Assembly: GCA_036362985.1 (NCBI GenBank) | Contig: JAYGXS010000002.1 | Coordinates: 87,991,272-88,055,271 of the forward strand | Length of the DNA: 64,000 nucleotides | Origin: Ligula intestinalis | Lineage: Eukaryota; Platyhelminthes; Cestoda; Diphyllobothriidea; Diphyllobothriidae | Direction: 5' to 3' | Part shown: positions 44,757 through 55,828 of the stretch, piece by piece | Layout: every line of letters begins with the position of its first letter | Numbering within the stretch: position 1 is the first letter of the stretch | Program-made: the position numbers and the translations under genes | The notes under the pieces: generated by a model | The model's input: only the letters and a program-made list of their open reading frames with translations | Database searches by the model: none | What the model was told of the DNA's origin: nothing

Positions 44757-45665
44757 TTCGTATTGGCAAACAATTGTTTTCGGTCATTCATCATCAGGCC
44801 GGTACATGATATGGGGGTAAAAATTGTCAGTTAATTGCAGCGTTTATATAATCGTCAGGTTGGGGGAGGGGGGAGAAAAGGACATTAGTAGGTAGGTGAG
44901 GGTAATTAAACAGCTGGGGGTTCCCTCGTCTTCTGAATGCGGGCGCCTGCGCGGTTAGGACGTTGGTTGCGATGCGCAGAGAAAACAGGGGGGAATATTC
45001 CGACGGTCATCGGGCTGAGGTCTGTATGTCAGTCGCGTAGCTTGCGCTTAAATATTCTCCGTAGATTCATTTTTCTTGTTTTCGGACGATGTGGCTTCAG
45101 TAGGCGTGGGATTTTCGCGTGCAGTCGGCCAAGGGAGGCAGATTGCTTGTACCAGGGTATTTTGACAGCATAAACTGGGTTTTGCTAACCTGATTGCCAC
45201 TGCCTCTGCTGTGGCTAACACCCGTTTGCGCAGGCCTTTGGAGTAAGGTGTCGGCGTGTGGTATATGACCCGAAGGGCTTCTCTCGCGTCCACTTGGTGG
45301 TTCTTATCAATTAGGCGGGCGAGGATTGAGCTTGAGATCGGTCTTTTTTCTCCTTTGCTGAGCCAAGCCGGTACGTGCTCGCGTATTCTCTTCTCTAGGC
45401 GTCACGTTGTTCGGCCAATATATCCCGATCCACAGGAACAGGCGAAAGAATTGATGCATATCGATGTGGCCTGAAACGGTAGTCTTTACGTCCCATTCGT
45501 AGGAAGGGAGTGTTAGTAAAGAGCACGCGCAAGTTTGCTGTCGGGAAGGAATTCATGACTGCTGTCCTCAGGCGTCCTCTTACCAGTTCACTCGTTGCGT
45601 CTCCCATAAACGGCAGTCTTATGAATGATTAATGACCGAAAACAGTTGTTTGCCAATACGACTTT
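44757..45665 (-). mobile_element. Penelope-like copy with inverted flanks
   Basis: Minus strand: RGRLRTAVMNSFPTANLRVL and FTNTPFLRMGRKDYRF, then after a shift the nuclease FACSCGSGYIGRTT at about 45410-45445, one stop, RLEKRIREHVPAWLSKGEKR, ILARLIDKNHQVDAREALR and AIRLAKPSLCCQNTLVQ, LPWPT. The order is that of the CxCG-YIGRT Penelope-like nuclease, as at 14256-15150. Inverted repeats of about 35 bases lie outside it (44759-44792 and 45622-45660). The RT is absent. Confidence 0.78.
44761..44802 (-). ncRNA. Hammerhead ribozyme-like motif in Penelope-like flank
   Basis: Minus strand: GGC (stem I), CTGATGA, a nine-base stem II region TGAATGACC, GAAA, palindrome ACAATTGTT (stem III, closing A-U), T, then GCC pairing with GGC. 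All core bases are present. Stem II is imperfect and stem I is short as read. Penelope-like elements are known to carry minimal hammerheads of this kind. A worn second copy lies in the other flank near 45617-45655. Confidence 0.45.
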
Positions 45666-45734
45666 TTAATCGTAAAATGGGAATTTTCGCAGAACTACGA
45701 CGATTCTGTGAATGGTTAATGTTTAGGTTCCTCC

Positions 45735-46020
45735 AGTTGACCCAATTGTGAAAAATTCGCGGCCTCGCTGGCAGACGAACTCTCATGACAGAAGGGACTT
45801 TTGCGCAGCCAACACTCTACAATTGAGTTACGGTGCTCAGTGTGCGCCGTGAATTTAATCGCACTTGGACCGATTATATTCGCCCCAACTTCCTGCCTAC
45901 ATGGAATCCACCATTATGGAACAGCAAGTTGATTGCCCCAAGCAGGATTTACTAAGCACTCATCTAGAATCCCCCAGAATGACTACTTGACTCACTTTCT
46001 TGTTAGAGGGGTTTGACAGA
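45735..46020 (-). mobile_element. tRNA-derived SINE, family A (left half of inverted pair)
   Basis: Minus strand: GGCAAATCTGTCAAACCCC, the body with TTCTAGATGAGTGCTTAG and AATGGTGGATTCCATG, then the tRNA-like head with box B worn to AGTTCGTCTGCC. It abuts an oppositely oriented copy at 46021. Confidence 0.68.
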
Positions 46021-46290
46021 TTTGCCTAGTACTCATTCTGGTGGATTCTCGATGATGGCTCAGGAAATCCTGCTGTTTTCTAATGGTGGAGTCCATACGG
46101 GCAGTAATTTGGTTGGGTGAAATCGATCCAAAATCGGATTAAATTCACAGCGCACGATGAGCCTCGCAGCTCAACGGTAGAGCGTTGGCTGCGCAAAAGC
46201 CTTCGCTGCTCTGTGTGGGTTCGACTCCGCGAGTTTTTTTCACAAATGGGTCAAGCAAATCTGCCAAACCCCCTAACAATTTAGGTTCGT
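46021..46290 (+). mobile_element. tRNA-derived SINE, family A (right half of inverted pair)
   Basis: Plus strand: TCTCGATGATGGCTCAGG, AATGGTGGAGTCCATACGG, spacer, head CGCAGCTCAACGGTAGAGCG with box B GGTTCGACTCC, then TTTTTTTCACAAATGGGTCA and AGCAAATCTGCCAAACCCC. With the preceding copy it makes a long head-to-head palindrome. Confidence 0.68.
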
Positions 46291-46529
46291 GTTAACTGTG
46301 CACTGCATGTTTACGATAGGACTAGAGTTATCGGTGAGGCTATAGTTCAGGTTAATGTTAGGCTTAAGGAACGGGAACATTGGCAATTACGGAAGTGTAC
46401 CATAATTCCATCTATTTTAATTGGGCGAAACGCTTCCATTCCTATGTCCTATGTCCCTCCTTCAGGTATAAATTTTGAAGTACTTACGACAGAGAATATT
46501 TTTGCGTACTGTTTCAAAAAAACTGTACT

Positions 46530-46715
46530 TTTATTTATAAGCATCTCAAAATGAAGAAGCAGTAGTAGTGTTCGCTTATTGAATTCCAAAGTCGGAATCT
46601 CCGCATGTCTGAAATACTCGACGATTATGCCGTATTGCAGTTAATATCACAAGCCCACTTAATTTATCCTTCCTACTCGGAAACACATTTCCAAATTGTG
46701 GCTTATAATTCATGA
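46530..46715 (+). repeat. Dispersed repeat, copy 1 (copy at 50245)
   Basis: Shares GAAGCAGTAG, ATTCCAAAG, CGATTATGCCGTATTG and TCATGAGMTCGGTCACTG with 50245-50450 in the same order. Class unknown. Confidence 0.6.
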
Positions 46716-47269
46716 GATCGGTCACTGACACCTATTTTTCACTCTTTTACTACTGCCTATCAGTAATCGCCGATTCATAAAGTGTAATTCATCAAACTGC
46801 ACTGCCTACATTCCCTTACATCGAGGGTTCTGTTGACAGAAAGGATGCTGACGTGTTCACTACTCTAGAGTAAACTACGATCTCCCACACAAAGGAAGGA
46901 TCGCATAATTATGAAAAATTTGCTCTCTTATTGAGATGTAAAAACACTTCTCTACAGGAAGCCGTTGACTGTAGACTGACTTCCCATTCCGAGATCACAT
47001 ACTATTATTTACTAGCCAAGCCTTGCTGTTCCTCTATATGTCCAATTTCGAACTCCAGTCATCAGTATAGCACCATGAAATACATTTTTTTTGTGATTAT
47101 ATGGCTGAAAAACTTATCATTCAGCATAGCTTTACCCTAGTGGAGTGTTTCAAGCCTTACATGATATTATGCCTGCTAATTTTCGCTGATTTGTCGGACT
47201 GGAATGTAAGCCTTCCTGACCTCGCCCACCAGTATTTGTAGCCGCGTAAATTCCGGGGGAAAACTTGGT

Positions 47270-48900
47270 TTTAAGGTAGGACGTCCTCTCCCTCCATCAC
47301 CCTCCCCCTCCCCACATACTCCCGCCTGCGCTCTGATTCCCTCGGCTGTCTGTTGCACGCATGTTGCTTGTGGTCGAGGGCGTACTTTCACACCGGTGAG
47401 ATGGAGGAGAGGGGAGGGGGCAGAGTCCCGTCAGCAGAAGCAGCGTAAACGCCTCTTATCGAAAACTGTGATGAAACGCGAATCTGGAGACTCGTGGGGG
47501 TGGAGGAGTGGGGAAATGTGTGGGCAAGTGTAGCGACAGGGAAGATGGGTTTGCGTGCCTGTCGCGATGCCCGAGAATGCAATTATATGCCCGTCGCCCT
47601 TTCCCCCCACCGCACACCCGCCAGTTTACCTGCCTGTCCAGAACCTCCTCCTACTAATCGCCTAAGCACACGGTCTAACCCGGCTGAGCACACCCAATCA
47701 ATCAGTTTGTCGCCAACCCCCTCTCCCCCCCGCCCCCGCACTTGTGCGTTCGGCTGCTGTGACCGCGTTGAACAATGTTCGCGTGCGCCAGCAATAATCT
47801 CCCAGTGTTCATCTCTTCCGCGTGCACACGCGCGTTTGTTTGGCTGTATGTAAATAGTACACCCGCGGAGGCTGATTCGACATTGCGGACAGTTGCCTTA
47901 CGCGACTACTCAGAACGTCTGTTGCGTGCACTGGTATTTAAGTAATTGGGTCCGAGAGGGAGGGAGACTGCCGATAATTTGTACGCGTGCCCCCCCCCCC
48001 CCCCCCCCCCCACCCGCCGACCAGGCACGTGTAGACCGAGGCACACACAACCGTCACCGGCGGGACAACAGCAGCTGATCGGTGCGAGTGATAGGCTACG
48101 TGATGACGCTGGTCGCAGCAACCACAGGCTCGAGCATGAGCCGAAGGGGTGGAGGGAAGGGGTAGAGAAAGAGGATCCTTCCGGTGGCATTGCCCCATCC
48201 CCCCGGCTCTTGCTGCAACTGCTGCTGTCGCCAATAGTGCGATGCACGCAAGATACTCTTTCAGGTGTGAATGCACTGCGAGTGTAGCTAGGAGTGAAAA
48301 AACCTAAACGATGGGGCGCGAGGACGTAAGACGTTCACTTTTGCCCTCACTCTTCCTTTCATCCCTCCTTTTTCTTACTCGACCTCCGCTTCTGCCTGCC
48401 TGTCTCCTCCCCACTGCCATCTGTCCCCCCCCCCCCTNNNNNNNNNNNNNNNNNNNNNNNNNNNNNNNNNNNNNNNNNNNNNNNNNNNNNNNNNNNNNNN
48501 NNNNNNNNNNNNNNNNNNNNNNNNNNNNNNNNNNNNNTTTACAATTGATGCGCGATTCGGCGCCTGATAACAACGCACTTTCGTCCCCTCTTCAACTGCC
48601 TCTGCTGTGCGTGTGAGCCTGTATGAATACAAAGCCGACGTCTGTGTTTTGTTCTGCTAGGGTTGCTGCGGCCGCAGCCGCGACTGTGGCTGCTACTACG
48701 ACTACCGCTCTGTTGAATGCAGTGATACGTGTCCGGGGTCGGAAGAGCCGGACTTTGCTGACAGGTGGGTTGGCGCGACCGGGGTAGGGCGATTAAAGGA
48801 TCCTGCGCGACTGGCGACTCTCTGAAAGCACAGTGGAGGTAGTAACGCGCAAACGAGCGAGAATGTGGACTTCCAAACGGGATATTGTTGTGGTATGAAC
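47270..48900. other. GC-rich stretch with poly-C runs and assembly gap
   Basis: G+C is well above the flanks, with CpG-containing words, purine/pyrimidine-rich blocks and poly-C runs at about 47990-48011 and 48425-48436. Frames of up to 123 codons occur on both strands but reflect composition. It could be a promoter region or 5' UTR of a gene disrupted by the gap; no splice or start signal decides this. Confidence 0.4.
48438..48537. other. Assembly gap (100 N)
   Basis: Exactly 100 undetermined bases right after a poly-C run. A round-number gap is usually a placeholder, so the true length is unknown. Confidence 0.98.
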
Positions 48901-49146
48901 AACTGGGCAAGTAGACTCAGGTGTTAATTTGGCCCGGTTTACTTGTACACTAGAGGATAGAGACCACTCCGAGGCGCCGCAAATTGCTGCACAATCAAGT
49001 TAAAACATTGCATCGAATGCTAGAAAAGTCCCAAGTCTATTTCTACATAGGATCTTTGGAGGAAAGTGTATTCGGCTATACAGTTGGTTCTATGAAAAGT
49101 GCTTGATTCGAAATATTAGGAAAGATAAAACTTGAAAACAGTAGTT

Positions 49147-49687
49147 TAAGTAGTGCACCTCATATACCCCTAGTTCCAGCAGGTTGTCCTACAGAAACGG
49201 GGTTATGGGGGTTTTATAGGTGGGGAACGAGGACAGGCAGTGGAATATACTTTAATAGGTGTTATATGTATTTTTTATTTTATAGTATTTGGAGATGTTG
49301 CTGATTTATATCTGTAGATTTTCCTAATTTGTATTATCGTTTAACTTATTGCAGAAAAAGCCAATTATCAAATTACAGGTTTCTTGTATTTCCCAAAAAA
49401 ATTGAAATGGTGGTTAGGAGGTCGTCTACTTCAACTTACCTGAGGTCCAACTTACCGTTCTAGAGTTAGATTAGTGTATTCCGCGGCGCGAAGCGCCGCG
49501 CACACGTTTAATTTACATGCGCAACAAATGCCGTGAGAAACAACTTTAACAACATTTTCCCACTTTGCACTTTCTTCTACAAATTTCTTTCACCGCTTTT
49601 CCTATTTCCCCACTCCCAAACCGCTATAACCACCATTTCCGTAGGATAGAATGCTGAGACTAGGGGATATATGAAGTGCACTACTTA
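49147..49687 (+). mobile_element. 541-base terminal-inverted-repeat element, copy 2
   Basis: Ends TAAGTAGTGCACCTCATATA and, inverted, TAAGTAGTGCACTTCATATA. The inverted match runs about 80 bases through CCCCTAG and GGTTATRG. The interior is colinear with 40758-41298 (for example ATTATCAAATTACAGGTTTC). It carries GCGGCGCGAAGCGCCGC, a perfect hairpin. Better preserved than copy 1. No transposase. Confidence 0.78.
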
Positions 49688-50244
49688 GACTACCTTTGCC
49701 GATGACTTGTATGGTCGCATAAAGAACATAGGGGAATAGGGACACCCCGCTAACCTACAATAAGTAGCCCTGTGATGAAGTTCGGGAAGAGAAAATATTC
49801 CTGCCTCTTAGGCGAATATACAAGTTATCCTTACCGAAGTTTCTAGTGGTGACAACTTTTAAGATTAAAATAACATACTATCTGTAGGTTAAGTAGTGCT
49901 CCTGAGTAAGTACACAACAAAGCCTATATCCATTGGAAATTTTTATGAAAACTACATAGTACTTATGAAGTCAAGTTTTGCGAGCGTACGCTTTCGATTT
50001 TTCATGACCAGTCCTTTAAAGTAAGGTACGAAAGGGTAGAGTAACAAAATTGTAAACATAAATTCAATGGTATATGAGAAAGTATGATTGTGCTTAAACT
50101 AAAGGCCTACAACTTGTAGATTTAAAAGCTCACACACAATTGTAACGCTTTGAAAGCCTAAGTTTACTTTTCCTTCCAGTATCCACTTTTGAGGAGACGT
50201 AATGGGCAACCAAATGCGTACGAGAGATAAATGTTTGCCTAATT

Positions 50245-50450
50245 TTTCTAAAAAATATGCTTGAATTTATAAGGACCTCGAAAAGAAGCAGTAGCACTAA
50301 TTCATTATCGAGTGTGACTTTACCGGTGATTGAGCACCTATGTATTCCAAAGCTGGAATCTTGGCATGCCTAATATATCTTGCGATTATGCCGTATTGTA
50401 GTTAATATTACAAGCTCACTTAAATATTCCTTCCATTCATGAGCTCGGTC
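50245..50450 (+). repeat. Dispersed repeat, copy 2 (copy at 46530)
   Basis: Matches 46530-46715 in order and orientation with small insertions. Confidence 0.6.
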
Positions 50451-52355
50451 ACTGGCTGTAACTATAACAGTGTTGAGTGCAAGCACAGTAAGCTACTTTC
50501 AGCCAGCTTAAAGTTGTCCGTTCTCCATTTTGCTGTTGTGAGCACTCCATAATTAACTGTACTTCACTGGGGAAGCTCATTACTCTGAAACTCAAGAAGT
50601 GTGTTGGCCATTCGCGGAGAATTTAATTCTTTTTTAATATGAAGTTATACCAGAGGTGATGTAGCGTCATCGCAAGTGCCGCATGGATTCCTGGCGCCAG
50701 GGAGGGGTAAATTATTCCCGAGCCTGCTCGGCTTGAAACCGAAACTCTGCAGTTTTAGTCATAGATGATCCATGTTCTTGGGGGTATTCTAAAGGATCGT
50801 TAGCTTAGTGCAGACTTAAGACTGACAGGAACCCGATAAAAGCATATTTCACCAACCGATGTTCCAAATCAGCTTCTTTCCAATCAACAACTGCTTGCCT
50901 CGCCCTGGTGGACGCATAACAGAGACTGGCGCCTGCACTCGTTTGTAATAAGGCAGCGATACGCAACACTTACCACATTCACTCACCTTAATAGCAACAA
51001 AATGGCAATACTAAGGGAGGTGAAATCGGGCGTAGTTACTGAACGTTAAGCAGACTGGCAAGACATGCCCCACACACGCGATCTGATCCACGCAGCAGTT
51101 GCAAAGTATTCATGAGGGTAGCTCGGATCCACATTCTGCATTATTATCTTCCCAGGTTCTAGGGTCAAGATAAAACTGCCTGAGTGATACGCGGAGATAA
51201 AATGCCAGCCACCAGATATAGTTGCAAGTGACTTCAACAGGTTTCTATTATCTTTTAACCGAAAGCATTACCTTGAACTTTTTGTTTAATTTTACGATCA
51301 AACCCCTGCATAACGGAATCAACCACTCAAATCCAAGAAACAGATAACTGTAGAACGTAAGCTAATAGACTGGGGATGGTTTCTCAACTATACTTCGTCT
51401 TTGTACGGTGCTGTTTCTACCTTGAAGATTCTGCTAACGTTTAGTTTTCAAGAAGTTTTATTGTTTCATAAAGCAAGTGCCGTAGCACCACGAGCAACGC
51501 ATGCTAAGATTTGAGTAAAAAGTACTGATATGCGTTTAATGAACTGTGTGGCACAGAACATGTTCCAGCAAAAAAAGCATGTGGGCTTTAATATGGAATA
51601 TTTCCGATGAGATATTTTTGGTACGTAAAAAGATATATCAAAGCAATAACATTTCGCATTTTGTTGGATTATCTAAAAGATCCTTATAAATTCGGTCGCA
51701 CAACATGCTATTTTTTGCAGAATACTGGATCACCATGAATTATAGTGGTAAAACGTTTATGGTTGTTTACGAAATTTTTACAACAATTCGGTGTGTAGGC
51801 TCTATATAAACGCACCTATGAATATATTTGTATTACTTTTACAGCTATTTTTCACCAAGCGGTGCACCTTAAGAGACGGCTTATAAACATGTAACAATTA
51901 AATAACGCATGCATTCCTGCAAAGATCTGACAAAGTTATACAGCTTATGTTTCTAAAACCGAACCTATTCCCCGACTATCAAGAAAATCCACTTTCGAAG
52001 ATAAAAAGCCTGAGGAATGAACCCTTGGCGCACTTTTTCCGGTGCAACTAGTCGTTTTTTTTAAAACTCCAGATTTTGTCAAAATATGAGAGTTTTATCA
52101 AAACAAAAAGTCCCTACATTTTAAAATAAAGAACTAATATAATGTCGTGAGATGAAACTCCGTGCTTAACTGTTTTGCAGTCCTACTTTAGTAATTGTTT
52201 CGCGTCTAACGCATGTTTTACGAATTCGGTCGCTGCTGTGTAGGTCTTTATGTCTACCCCATAACCTTAGAGGTAGTGCTTATGTAGTGATATACCATTA
52301 GTAAGAATAAGCCCGGTTTCTTGAGGACCTTACACAAGGCTCCTTATGGATAAGT
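50451..52355. other. No supported gene
   Basis: AT-rich. A possible worn tRNA-like block near 50690-50830 is too weak to call. No coding motif. Confidence 0.45.
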
Positions 52356-52359
52356 CAAC

Positions 52360-52510
52360 GAGCCCATGATACAGTAGTTACAACGACAGACTTCTAACCA
52401 ACAAGGTCGCGAGTTTGAGCCCCGGGAGTCGCTACTCGCGGAATTGGGTATGGCTGGCTGATGACGGCTCATAAGCCAGAAATGGCCCATCCAGTCTCCC
52501 TTTGTCTAAA
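52360..52510 (+). mobile_element. tRNA-derived SINE with hammerhead motif (copy 5, best preserved)
   Basis: The tRNA-like head (GTTACAACGACAGACTTC, box B-like GCGAGTTTGAGCCCC near 52407-52422) is followed by a spacer and the ribozyme-like fold at 52452-52496. Head and fold match the copies at 13100 and 29340 and, more distantly, 4470 and 4700. Confidence 0.62.
52452..52496 (+). ncRNA. Hammerhead ribozyme-like motif
   Basis: Stem I GGCTGG, core CTGATGA (52458-52464), stem II C-GGCT-CATA-AGCC-A, GAAA (52479-52482), TGGCCCA, T, then CCAGTC, which pairs with GGCTGG at all six positions (one G-U). Stem I here differs from ATCCAG/CTGGAT in the copy at 4477 yet still pairs: a compensatory pattern. 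The base at 16.1 is A instead of U, so this copy may be inactive. Confidence 0.58.
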
Positions 52511-53339
52511 TTTCCAAATGTTTAAAATTGCAAAAACTTAGTAGAACTAGTGAAGTTTTGTGGCGAAATGAAGGACTCTTGCGTACGCATGCAGGCTAGC
52601 TTTTCAGGAGACCTCTGTAGGTGTCATTTTTAACTATCAAAGCATTTCAATATTTAAAACCCGAAGATTCGAGGCAAATTGAGTTGAGTTCTTCTAAATT
52701 GTAGGTTGGAACTTTTGGCAAAATTTAAGTTTATCGCCAAAAGTTAGAAACCCCAAGCCTCCGAATTCTGTCTTACGGGGTTGATGCTATTAGTTTATTT
52801 TGGTTTATTATTTAGTTTATAAGTTCCAGTTTCGTTAGTTATGTTTGTTTTAGCTTAACTTTGTTAGTGCAGTTTATTATCGAATAGTTATTTGAGTACA
52901 TTTATCTAGTGTTGGCAATCTTTAACTAAACTGAAATCTAAACTAAACTGAACTAAAAACAACCATAGGACTAGGGGTAGTGATAGGCGAACGACTTGAC
53001 TTTTACTGAATTTATAAATTTAATATAATTTAATTTACCATTTGAGAAGCAATACTGCTTATCCATACGATGGCAGACAGGGATTTTGATAGATAATTAA
53101 ACAGTTCATTTGAAAAAAAACCGTAAGGCATCATTTAGGATCTTCAGTTAACTTTAATTAAAGCAATGGGTGCGAAAACTTTTCGGATATGCTACATGCA
53201 TCCTCTCAGTTCTTGCAAACTAAATCATGTCATTACATTTCTCTTATGCCCTTTACTCAATAGCAAAACAGGTTTTAATTGTTGGTTCACCTACAGGTTT
53301 CCTTTAAAGCCCCCATGAAAAAACGATTTTGTCATAATT

Positions 53340-53780
53340 CATAACTAATTCTCGTCCACCCAGCGACCGGCCGCGCTTAATCACGCTCTGCGCGTTCGTT
53401 TCGGACAGATCCATTCCCGCGACACACACACACACCCACACACTCCTGTCCAGATGCAACTGACAGCCCGGCTTTGTAAACTGTGTCAGTTTCTGCATTT
53501 AATTTGCAGCAAAATAGGGGAGACGGGGACTGGATAATCGCGGGCGGAAAGGCCACCCGCCCCGGACTGCCCACAAAACCTCACAGTGAATTGGATTGCG
53601 CGTCGTGTCACTCACTCACTCGGCCACTACGCGCGTCTCGGTGATCAGTGCTCATTCGCGCGACCGTTCGGATGCCCAATTCCGCGGAACGGCGAGAGGC
53701 GCTGTGTACGCTTCAGTGGTTAGTTGTTTCACGCGCTCGCCAACAAAGAGGCAGGGGGGATAATTTAATTTGTTATGCGG
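53340..53780. other. GC-rich, CpG-containing block
   Basis: Includes a short CA run near 53421-53446 and many CG dinucleotides in an otherwise AT-rich area. No start codon with splice context is evident. It could be a promoter. Confidence 0.35.
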
Positions 53781-53921
53781 GTGTTGCTAGCGCCCCTGAG
53801 AAGCGTGGTGGCTGACTGCATAAGGACAGCTTAGTAGGACTGCACTGACCGATTGTCCTCACATAACGGTTAACTGGAGTCTGCCACGTGAGCTGGAGGA
53901 TTGCAATTAGAGCAGAGTGTG

Positions 53922-55414
53922 GGCGATTATCGGAACACCTCCCGTGGATATGATGGAAGATTTACCAAAAAAAGCAGTGCACAGTCTCCGCGAGTAAGTG
54001 TTACAGTAATGTCTGCGCATTTTGGCAGAAAGTGGATATTTCGTAGTGGTTGGCGGGTTTTAACCCAAACATACACTTACGCCTATAGACCTTAAATATA
54101 CTGATTTATACCGCGAACAGAAATTAATTTCTCAAGAGATAAAAATGCTGAACATTCAAAACCAGTATATCTACCAGAAATCAGACAGGGGAAGCTGGTG
54201 GACCCACTGATCAGCCGGACCCTTCGCAGCTGTGTCAAGCAGCGGCAGAATACCAGCGAAACACGTGTCTAGGCCTTTTAGTTAGTACCTAGGCTGTTAG
54301 TATGGTAAGTGACAACATCAATTTATGCGACCAAAGTCGGTCGGTCGGTAGGAACTGGATATTTTGCAGTGGTTGACGGGTTTCTACGATTATCTGTGAT
54401 TAAGGATTCTCGACAGAATCTGAAACGTCAGGAAAATAAAACTCTTGTTCCAGTGGTCACTTCTTCTTCTGAACTGCTTCCTGGAACTCGCATACTCGCA
54501 TATTTTGGTTACGGTAAGGGTTGCCGCCCGCTAAAAGTGCACTGATACCACCAAAATAGACATTATAGAGAAAATGCGGATTTTCACGCATTTGTCTAGA
54601 AGGCCGTGCAAATGACTTGTGGAGCCAACATTATGAAGTTTAGCTCCTAAACCTTTGGCAGATCTGAATAGACCAACGCTTGATGATATACTAAGTAAGC
54701 AGCCCCGCGAGTCATTTTTGGGGACAAAGTGAAGGAGTTTCAATATTCCTCGATAAACTTTCACCTCTAAAGACTTGGTAGAAGCAGCCTTTCAAAAGAT
54801 GGCAGCTACAAACGCCAAATCAAAACAAGATAAATGTTCCCCGGAAAGCTGATGCGTTTATGCTTTCTTCCACCTGTTTTGATAATGGAACGATCAGAGC
54901 ATTTTGGAATTGAGCACTTTCGTGTTTCCCTAAATACCGCAACATCAGTTTAAATCTTCAGGAAATATGGGCGTTATTAATAGGGGAATTCAGCATCTTG
55001 TTACTGGAATGTATTCAGCCTGCTCCCCTCCCTCCGATCAGTATATTAAAGGATATAACTATCAGGGTGCTTAAAAGGCGGCTTATCCATCCTTTTAACA
55101 GGAAGAGCCAGTTTTAGTGCACACTGTGAGAATCCCCGTTTAAGCACCTGCCATCTTGCAACCATTGTAGTTACCGGCACGCAGAGGAGAGACCTCTAAA
55201 CAGTTCTTACGAGTACAACAGCACAATACTCCGCACTACAAGACGTTTCCACTAAAAGTAGGGAGTAAGGGTAATTTACGCCTATCGTATATGCGAATGT
55301 GACAGCCCGAAACTGATTATTTCGGCATAAATAAAAGTAGAAAAACGGAAAATTTGGTCAAAATGTACATTTAACAAGATAGTTCTCGAGTTCCTTGACT
55401 GGATTAAAAAGTAT
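53922..55414 (+). repeat. Tandem segmental duplication, unit 1
   Basis: Starts GGCGATTATCGGAACACCTC and ends ATTAAAAAGTATGGC. It is repeated directly by 55415-57790. Matching blocks include AGCAGTGCAC, TCTAGAAGGCCGTGCAAATG, CTAAATACCG and ACTATCAGGG. It has its own insertion near 54010-54440, with two copies of a TGGATATTT-GTGGTTG-CGGGTTT block around the dispersed repeat at 54205. Confidence 0.75.
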
Positions 55415-55828
55415 GGCGATTATCGGAACGCATCCCGTGGACAAGGTGGAAGATTAACCAAAAGCAGTGCACGGTCTCCGTAAATCAGTGTTACGGTAAT
55501 GCTTGTCGCCTGCCAAAAGCGCATTGATGTAACCGCAAGCGAAATTCTCTAGGGAATCATAACGTTTGTCTTCCAGATATTTGCATGGATGAGTAAGAAG
55601 GATGTTTGAGCACCGGATCGATTTGTTTATTGTCATGACCTTTTGGGCTCTTGCCGGATCATCAGGGATTTATCTAGAAGGCCGTGCAAATGACTTGCGG
55701 AGTCAACATTACGTAGTGTTGCTCCTAAACCTTCGGTATACCTGAATAGATCAAAGTAAAGAGCCCTACCAGTATTTTTTTCGGACAAATTTAAAAACGT
55801 CGTAGAAACAGCCTTTCAGAAGAGGGTA

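Noticed and set aside
10540..46060. Hammerhead-like GATGA-N8-GAAA in the family A SINE body (for example CTAGATGAGTGCTTAGGAAAT)
   Set aside because: All copies read CTAGATGA, CTCGATGA or CTACATGA, so the core has an extra base, and stem II does not pair. It is conserved as something else.
47946..48287. Frames of about 112 codons around the poly-C run
   Set aside because: They exist only because homopolymer C gives long Pro/Gly runs free of stops.
48539..48910. A 123-codon minus-strand protein
   Set aside because: Low-complexity Arg/Ser/Pro composition from GC-rich DNA; open frames exist on both strands and none has a motif.
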